A stretch of DNA of 64,000 bases from a candidate division TA06 bacterium B3_TA06. Its GTDB lineage: Bacteria > Hydrothermota > Tepidihabitantia > B3-TA06. Where the stretch lies: NCBI GenBank assembly GCA_005223075.1, contig NJBO01000006.1:58678-122677 (forward strand), given 5' to 3'. The notes below the pieces were generated by a model. The model had not been told where the DNA came from, did no database searches, and was given only the letters and a program-made list of their open reading frames with translations. The position numbers and the translations under genes are program-made. Shown piece by piece: positions 59,194 through 64,000 of the stretch (position 1 is its first letter; each line of letters starts with the position of its first letter).

Positions 59194-59654
59194 TCTGATC
59201 TCCCTTCATGTAGATATTTTTCAAGGTTTTCAGAATCGTCTTCCTGATGGGTCTCGGACTCCTCCTCGAACTTTTCAAAGACAGAAGGATTCCATATCTC
59301 AAAATGGCTTATGGCCCCGGTGATGACGGCCTCGCCTTCGATCTGTGCGTACTCCGCAAGATGGCGCGGGAGCATGATGCGTCCCTGTGAGTCCATATCC
59401 ACCTCGGTGGCGGCTGAAGCCCTGCGGCGCGTGAAGCGTCTTGTCTCGCGTTTGTATCTGGGGATGGCAAGAAGGGTCCCCTCCTCGAAACGCTCCCACT
59501 CTTCAAGCGGATGCGCCTCTATCTCGCCGTCGTATCCCTTGGTCAGGACAAGTGTGCGCTGGTTGGCGGCTTGGAGTGCGCGGCGAAAAGCTGCCGGCAC
59601 TGCAAGCCGTCCCTTATGATCTACCGCGTAGCGGAACTGTCCACGGAATCTCAT
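59190..59654 (-). CDS. mraZ: Transcriptional regulator MraZ
   Basis: A 154-residue AbrB-like regulator with the two MraZ half-repeats: YAVDHKGRLAVPAAFR near residue 10 and EVDMDSQGRIMLPRHLAEYA near residue 80. It is the first gene and probable autoregulator of the dcw operon. The ATG at 59654 is preferred over a GTG at 59675. It is a little longer than E. coli MraZ (152), with an acidic C-terminus. Confidence 0.93.
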   Translation of the reverse strand: MRFRGQFRYAVDHKGRLAVPAAFRRALQAANQRTLVLTKGYDGEIEAHPLEEWERFEEGTLLAIPRYKRETRRFTRRRASAATEVDMDSQGRIMLPRHLAEYAQIEGEAVITGAISHFEIWNPSVFEKFEEESETHQEDDSENLEKYLHEGRSE

Positions 59655-59659
59655 GATAG

Positions 59660-59684
59660 CCCCACGATTCACCACTCATATCCA
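59660..59684 (-). promoter_or_regulatory. MraZ-type operator (three TGGNN repeats)
   Basis: On the minus strand TGGAT, TGGTG and TGGGG occur at exact 10-bp intervals between the -10 box and the mraZ start. E. coli MraZ binds TGGGN repeats spaced by 5 nt. The placement over the transcription start fits autorepression. Confidence 0.65.
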
Positions 59685-59685
59685 C

Positions 59686-59713
59686 ATTTTATACATTTTC
59701 CACCACTTGTCAA
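59686..59713 (-). promoter_or_regulatory. Promoter of the dcw operon
   Basis: On the minus strand TTGACA, 16-base spacer, TAAAAT; TATAAA two bases further upstream is an alternative -10. Confidence 0.7.
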
Positions 59714-59975
59714 CCCCCTAAGGCCTAATTCACGATTAATTGACTGGGAATTCATTTTTCGTATAAGTCCCAGATTCTCAGTTACTTATTTCTAAAGATG
59801 CCGGTTTAGGTCCCAAATTCGGCTAAAACTACGTTCCCCACTTTTCCCTCAGCATGCACTTGGAACCGGAACCCTTCACCACGATTCAGCGTTTTTTGCC
59901 TTGAAGTATACATAAGTTTCCATTATGTTTGAGGTTTTATGGTGGGGATAGGTCAAGGAAGGTTCGCTAGGAGTC

Positions 59976-60016
59976 AGCCCGATTATGTTCCATTAAATAA
60001 TCCCCCTCCCTGGTGG
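59976..60016 (+). repeat. 41-bp direct repeat, copy 1
   Basis: Starts AGCCCGATTATG and ends CCCTCCCTGGTGG. It matches 60264-60304 at 38 of 41 positions. Confidence 0.75.
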
Positions 60017-60263
60017 CGTTAGTGCTCCCGTCGAGTGAGGGGGTAAGGGGGAGGGGTAGTGAACTTGGACACGATAATCAGAACACAAACCGAGCAGGGG
60101 GTTAAGGAGTTAGCCTTATAGGGGAATACGTTCGCAACCGGGTTTGCGCGCTTCGCGTCAGATGCGCCTATAAACTAATAATCGGGCCGACTTGAAAGTC
60201 GGCCCCTACGAGATACAAGCCAGAGATGGTTGACAATCCAGGAATTATATAGAAGAGAGATTT

Positions 60264-60304
60264 AGCCTGATTATGCTTCATTAAATAATCCCCCTCCCTG
60301 GTGG
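60264..60304 (+). repeat. 41-bp direct repeat, copy 2
   Basis: Partner of 59976-60016; a fragment with the same GATTA...GTTCCATT core also appears near 60531. Confidence 0.75.
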
Positions 60305-60406
60305 AGGGGGTAGGGGGAGGGGCGCTCGTGACGACAAAACAGGCCGACCTGACACCCGAATGGGATACGCTGAGGTCGGCCTCTACAAGACTCCATACCC
60401 TCCTTG

Positions 60407-60509
60407 TCATCGCGAGCCGCCCCAGGCGGCGTGGCGATCTCATAGCACTGCACGATTTACGGTTACTGCTATGAGGTTGCTTCGCCTCCTTCAGAGGCTC
60501 GCAACGACA
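60407..60509. repeat. TCATCGCGAG-type long inverted repeat
   Basis: Outer arms TCATCGCGAGCC and GGCTCGCAACGA pair, as do CTCATAGCA and TGCTATGAG inside. Same element type as at 18979-19034. Confidence 0.6.
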
Positions 60510-60659
60510 GAAGGAAGCCTAAAGTCCGCCCGATTATAAGATGTTCCATTGTTGCGGGCGCACCTAATACCCTATGGGATACACGGTATCCCAAGGGGCA
60601 CGCTGAGGTACGCCCCTACGAGAACCTGGACTGATTTCCTAATAATATTATAGAAGAAA

Positions 60660-61712
60660 CTACTCGGGGTGGTCTTTTTTGATCAGGAAGACAAGGGTAT
60701 CAACAAGTTTGTTTTCCGATACCGTGGCAACCACCTCGCCCTTGCGGAAGATAACGCCCTTGCCTTCCCCTCCTGCGATGCCGTAATCCGCCTCCTTTGC
60801 CTCGCCCGGGCCGTTCACCACGCACCCCATCACCGCAACCGACAGCGGTCGGTTTATTCTTGCTAGCTTTCTCTTAACTCTTTGGGCAAGCTTCTGGATA
60901 TCTATCTCCGTCCTTCCACATCCCGGACAGGCGATAAGCTTTACCCCTCTTTCTCTTAACCCCAGGCTTCGCAAAAGCTCCCAGCACGCCTGGACCTCCC
61001 TTTCAGCCGGACCGGTGAGTGAGATGCGTATGGTATCTCCGATGCCTTCAAGTAAGAGGGGTGCCATGGCTGCGGTCGAGCGGATCGCACCCTCAAAAGG
61101 CAGGCCTGCCTCGGTCACACCCAGGTGCAACGGATAGCCGAAAAGCTCATGCATCTCGCGGTAGACCTCGATGGTGATTCGCACATCCGACGACTTTGCA
61201 GCAAGCACCAGATCGGCAAATCCGAAATCCTCGAAGAGCTTTACCGAATCGGAGAGTGCAGCAATCATGGCCTCAGCTGTTGGATGCTTGAATCTCTTGA
61301 TTACGGCAGGCGGCAGGGAGCCGGAGTTCACACCTATGCGGATGGGTATCCCTCGGTCTTTCGCGGTCATAGCGATCTTTTTCAGGTCTCTCTTTGACCT
61401 TATGTTCCCTGGATTGATCCTGAGCTTGGCCGCTCCCGCCTCGATCGCACCCAAGGCCAGCTTGGGCGAGAAGTGAACGTCCGCGATCACGGGTATGGGA
61501 GAGCGCTCGACGATCTCGGGCAAAGCGTGAAGCGCTTCATCATCCGGTACTGCGACCCTAACCAACTCGGCGCCAGCTCTATAAATCTTCCTGATTTCTT
61601 TAATTATTGAAGGTGTGTTACGGGTGTTACGGGACTTGGTCATGGTCTGGACTCGGACCGGTGCACCTGCTCCGATCCTCACACCGCCCACGCTCACCCA
61701 GCGCCTGCTCAT
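60660..61712 (-). CDS. ispG: 4-hydroxy-3-methylbut-2-en-1-yl diphosphate synthase
   Basis: A 350-residue enzyme of the MEP isoprenoid pathway. The TIM-barrel half has PVRVQTMTKS and VIADVHF; the C-terminal half binds a [4Fe-4S] cluster through Cys262, Cys265 (CPGCGR), Cys297 and Glu304 (GCVVNGPGE). It is of the short bacterial type. Its ATG overlaps the murA stop (ATGA), linking isoprenoid carrier supply and peptidoglycan synthesis in one transcript. Confidence 0.97.
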   Translation of the reverse strand: MSRRWVSVGGVRIGAGAPVRVQTMTKSRNTRNTPSIIKEIRKIYRAGAELVRVAVPDDEALHALPEIVERSPIPVIADVHFSPKLALGAIEAGAAKLRINPGNIRSKRDLKKIAMTAKDRGIPIRIGVNSGSLPPAVIKRFKHPTAEAMIAALSDSVKLFEDFGFADLVLAAKSSDVRITIEVYREMHELFGYPLHLGVTEAGLPFEGAIRSTAAMAPLLLEGIGDTIRISLTGPAEREVQACWELLRSLGLRERGVKLIACPGCGRTEIDIQKLAQRVKRKLARINRPLSVAVMGCVVNGPGEAKEADYGIAGGEGKGVIFRKGEVVATVSENKLVDTLVFLIKKDHPE

Positions 61713-62980
61713 TCTTCTCCCGGTGCCGATATTCTTTTAATCTCCGCACCAACGCTTGCCAGCTTATCCTGTAGTCCTTCGTAGCCTCTATCCAGATGGT
61801 ATATGCGGCTGACTGTTGTGGTCCCCTTTGCAGCAAGACCGGCAAGCACCAGGGCTGCCGATGCTCTCAGATCGGAGGCCATAACCTCTGCGCCTGAGAG
61901 ATGATCGGTGCCCTCAATTACAGCCGTGCTGCCTTTGATAGTAATCACCGCACCCATGCGCTGAAGTTCCATGGCCTGCATGAACCGGTTCTCGAAGATG
62001 TTCTCGGTTATAAGGCTGGTCCCTTCGCCTAAACTCAACCATGCCATGAGCTGGGCCTGCATGTCTGTCGGGAAGCCTGGATATGGAGCGGTGTTAATTA
62101 TAAGTGGTTTTGGACGTTTCATCATCGACACGGTCAAATGTTTTCCGCTTGCTTCAATCTCCGCACCCGCTTCAAGCAACGGCTGGATCACGTTACCCAT
62201 GTGTGCCGAGGGGGCGTTTTGCAGGATCAGCCTGCCCTTGGTTATGGTCGCGGCAACAGCGTAGGTGCCTGCTTCGATGCGGTCAGAGATATTGGTAAAC
62301 TCGGTTCCGTGGAGTTTTTTCACCCCCTGGATGGTAATCTCCCTGGTGCCCTCTCCTGAGATCTTTGCACCCATCTTGCGCAGGAAGCGGGCTACCGTGC
62401 ATACCTCTGGTTCTGCAGCGGCTCCTATGATTCTGGTGGCCCCTTTTGCAAGCACCGCAGCCATCATCACGTTGAGGCTAGCTCCTACGCTTAGCCCTTT
62501 GGTTCCTTCAAGGAAGATCTCGGCGCCTTCCAGTTTTCGAGCCTGGGCGTTCACGTAGCCTTCGTCGACCTTTACCTCGGCACCCAGCTTCTCCATTCCT
62601 TTTATGTGCAGATCAATGGGACGCGCTCCTATGGCACATCCGCCTGGCAAGGAGATGCGTGCGTGGCGAAGTCTTCCCAGCAGAGGACCGAGCGCGTAAT
62701 AAGAGGCCCGCATCCTTCGAACTATATCGTATGGAGCCTCGCCTTTGGGATCACGGGCCTGGATCCTTATCTGATCGCCATCCCTTCTCACCTCAACGTC
62801 GAGATGGGTAAGCAGTTCGGTCATGGTGCTTACGTCAACCAGGCTGGGGACGTTGGATATGGTGCACGGCTCGGAGGTCAAGAGACACGCCGCCATAAGT
62901 GGGAGCGCAGCGTTCTTTGAGCCCGAGACCAGAACCTCACCGTGCAGGGGATGTCCTCCTGAGATAACCAGTTTATCCAC
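61709..62980 (-). CDS. murA: UDP-GlcNAc 1-carboxyvinyltransferase
   Basis: A 423-residue enzyme that starts peptidoglycan synthesis by adding enolpyruvate to UDP-GlcNAc. SKNAALPLMAA holds the conserved Lys-Asn, and Cys115 in LPGGCAIGARP is the catalytic, fosfomycin-reactive residue at the same number as in E. coli. GTG start with GAGGAT six bases upstream. Follows tRNA-Arg on the same strand. Confidence 0.97.
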   Translation of the reverse strand: MDKLVISGGHPLHGEVLVSGSKNAALPLMAACLLTSEPCTISNVPSLVDVSTMTELLTHLDVEVRRDGDQIRIQARDPKGEAPYDIVRRMRASYYALGPLLGRLRHARISLPGGCAIGARPIDLHIKGMEKLGAEVKVDEGYVNAQARKLEGAEIFLEGTKGLSVGASLNVMMAAVLAKGATRIIGAAAEPEVCTVARFLRKMGAKISGEGTREITIQGVKKLHGTEFTNISDRIEAGTYAVAATITKGRLILQNAPSAHMGNVIQPLLEAGAEIEASGKHLTVSMMKRPKPLIINTAPYPGFPTDMQAQLMAWLSLGEGTSLITENIFENRFMQAMELQRMGAVITIKGSTAVIEGTDHLSGAEVMASDLRASAALVLAGLAAKGTTTVSRIYHLDRGYEGLQDKLASVGAEIKRISAPGEE

Positions 62981-63009
62981 GGCTTATCCTCATACAATTA
63001 AGACGCAGA

Positions 63010-63036
63010 CCTGCAGGAGGAGTTAACCTCCCTCCA
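63010..63036. repeat. Imperfect hairpin between tRNA-Arg and murA
   Basis: CTGCAGGAGG and CCTCCCTCCAG arms with AGTTAA between. No T-run follows on the minus strand; it may be a processing or attenuation element. Confidence 0.35.
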
Positions 63037-63059
63037 GTTATCAGAAGAGAAAGAAATAG

Positions 63060-63133
63060 CGCGCCCGATAGGACTCGAACCTACGGCCTTCACGTCCGGA
63101 GCGTGACGCTCTGTCCATCTGAGCTACGGGCGC
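63060..63133 (-). tRNA. tRNA-Arg (anticodon CCG)
   Basis: Minus-strand cloverleaf: acceptor GCGCCCG/CGGGCGC, D-arm GCTC...GAGC, anticodon stem TCACG/CGTGA with loop CTCCGGA, T-arm GTAGG TTCGAGT CCTAT. The CCA end is not encoded. Confidence 0.92.
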
Positions 63134-63134
63134 A

Positions 63135-63224
63135 CTAATGGCGTCTCTTTCTCATCAATTTACGTCTTTTCTTGAACTTGTGACGCTTTACTTTTTTTAG
63201 TTTACGTTTACGACCACAGGGCAT
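63135..63224 (-). CDS. AURKAIP1/COX24-domain mini-protein (29 aa)
   Basis: A 29-residue, extremely basic protein (MPCGRKRKLKKVKRHKFKKR...). It resembles the bacterial AURKAIP1/COX24 family of tiny proteins (MP-x-GKKRKRHK type), thought to be ribosome-associated. AAAGGAG lies 12 nt before the ATG. It sits between the HU gene and tRNA-Arg on the same strand, 18 nt after HU, so it is probably co-transcribed. Too short to be found by usual length cut-offs. Confidence 0.7.
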   Translation of the reverse strand: MPCGRKRKLKKVKRHKFKKRRKLMRKRRH

Positions 63225-63242
63225 TTACCGAGTCTCTCTCCT

Positions 63243-63533
63243 TTATCGTTGCATTACTATCTGTTTGAGTAGCTTGGAGGGCTTGAATACGGGTACCAGG
63301 CGGGCCGGTATATGTATCTCCCTGCCGGTTCTTGGGTTACGAGCGATCTTAGCGTTGCGTTGCTTGGTTTTGAAGACCCCGAATCCACGGATCTCGATCC
63401 GTTGGCCCTCGGCGAGCATACGAGAGATATCCTTAAGGAAAAGGTTTATGACGATGGCGATGTCCTTTTTGGTAACCCGTGGACCTATCTGCCTCTCGAT
63501 TTCCTCCACTATATCCGCCTTACGTACACTCAT
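63243..63533 (-). CDS. HU/IHF family DNA-binding protein
   Basis: A 96-residue histone-like protein: KADIVEEIERQI helix, IEIRGFGVFKTKQR and the DNA-intercalating arm with RNPRTGREI. The form with a basic start and KPSKLLKQ end is typical of HU/IHF; HU versus IHF subunit cannot be told. AAGGAGG precedes the ATG. Confidence 0.93.
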   Translation of the reverse strand: MSVRKADIVEEIERQIGPRVTKKDIAIVINLFLKDISRMLAEGQRIEIRGFGVFKTKQRNAKIARNPRTGREIHIPARLVPVFKPSKLLKQIVMQR

Positions 63534-63653
63534 GAGGCTCCTCCTTTTTTCCTAAGGCGCGGTGGTGTATCACCGGTCTCCTAGTAACTCTCCTTGCGCA
63601 TCTTTTGCGCTGCTCCACGTTACAGGAAAAGCGAAGCTTATCTATCACCACAG

Positions 63654-63682
63654 ATTATATCCACAAGCAGGGGACGTGTCAA
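63654..63682 (-). promoter_or_regulatory. Promoter of the HU gene
   Basis: On the minus strand TTGACA, 17-base spacer, TATAAT. The leader of about 110 nt contains AAGGAGG. It may also drive the mini-protein, tRNA-Arg, murA and ispG. Confidence 0.7.
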
Positions 63683-64000
63683 GTCTTCGCATTGCTTCAC
63701 CAAAAATCCACTTGGGCGTTGCTTTTCCTTATCCCTTGTGATACGTTGCGCACGCTTGAAGGTTATACCAATTCACCTCCTCCTTGATTGGGTAGGGAGG
63801 GGGTGTCACCCTCCCATTTATCAGCCAAAGGCTATCCCGTCGAGCAGATTTGTGGGGTAATAATAAGCTGGACAAAAGATGGTCAAAAGGTGGACAGGGC
63901 CCAAAGCCTAAGCTGGACAAAAGCTGGTCAAAAGATACCCAAAAGCTACCCAAAAGTTGGTCAAAACCCCGGGGTCCCCGCGACATGAAATGACGACGCT
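63683..64000. other. Gene-free window end
   Basis: No convincing gene in the last ~320 bp. It holds copy B of the tandem 11-mer composite and runs off the window. Confidence 0.6.
63868..63980 (+). repeat. Tandem AAAAGCTGGTC repeats, copy B
   Basis: GCTGGACAAAA, GATGGTCAAAA, GCTGGTCAAAA, GATACCCAAAA, GCTACCCAAAA and GTTGGTCAAAA units, then GGGGTCCCC. Same order of elements as copy A at 40427-40491. Confidence 0.7.

Larger units (their letters stand above)
59714..60659. other. Gene-free repeat-rich interval
   Basis: No convincing gene in about 950 bp. It contains a duplicated 41-bp element (59976-60016, 60264-60304), GTAGGGG/GGCCGAC-type palindromes (60181-60212, 60340-60387, 60557-60622) and a long inverted repeat (60407-60509). 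Confidence 0.7.

Overview
The window looks like a chromosomal segment of an uncultured diderm bacterium of about 50% G+C. Evidence for this is a complete peptidoglycan cluster with a MurE of the meso-diaminopimelate type, lipoproteins with lipoboxes, a predicted outer-membrane beta-barrel, and many proteins recognisable only at family level. Promoters are of the classic TTGACA-N16/17-TATAAT kind, which argues against Bacteroidota. My guess at affiliation is a candidate phylum such as WOR-3/Stahlbacteria or a neighbour, but the sequence alone does not settle this.

Layout. 0-8 kb: a TPR lipoprotein, a PPC-repeat lipoprotein, a beta-barrel protein, a frameshifted YcaQ-type glycosylase, and a duplicated module of an M15-peptidase-like gene plus a secreted protein of unknown function; the second M15-like gene is reduced to its tail. 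8-12.4 kb: lipoate ligase, then an RsbS/RsbT/RsbX-like regulatory operon flanked by STAS-like genes and small coupled ORFs. 12.6-18.9 kb: a transposase remnant, then an operon reading rpmB, SIMPL protein, GDP-mannose dehydratase, sugar reductase, MBL hydrolase, glycosyltransferase, flippase-like membrane protein. 19-21 kb: palindromic repeats and three tandem small secreted proteins. 21.4-33 kb: housekeeping genes pepA, mnmA, pheT, a coiled-coil gene, zapA, a probable 6S RNA, rny, a SAM hydrolase, hsp20, lon and a secreted unknown. 33.4-36.4 kb: three tandem methyltransferases and a Nudix hydrolase. 36.6-38.1 kb: a two-subunit, archaeal-type GMP synthetase. 38.2-41.1 kb: an accessory patch with an AlbA_2 protein, a decayed integrase beside tRNA-Thr and tRNA-Tyr, and a deoxyribosyltransferase-like gene. 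41.4-59.7 kb: purB, an HtrA protease and the division/cell-wall (dcw) cluster, all on the minus strand from mraZ to ftsZ. 60-64 kb: ispG, murA, tRNA-Arg, a COX24-like mini-protein, an HU protein and more repeats.

How it works together: the dcw cluster and murA cover UDP-MurNAc-pentapeptide and lipid-linked precursor synthesis, septal transpeptidation and the FtsZ/FtsA ring, with ZapA encoded elsewhere in the window. ddl and ftsQ are not present. The strongest general observation is a set of genes whose -10 box lies only 5-8 nt before the start codon, implying leaderless mRNAs. Other points of interest are a STAS gene inside the dcw operon, a MraZ-type operator, the split GMP synthetase, the stressosome-like module without RsbR or a sigma factor, and several families of hairpin or tandem repeats.
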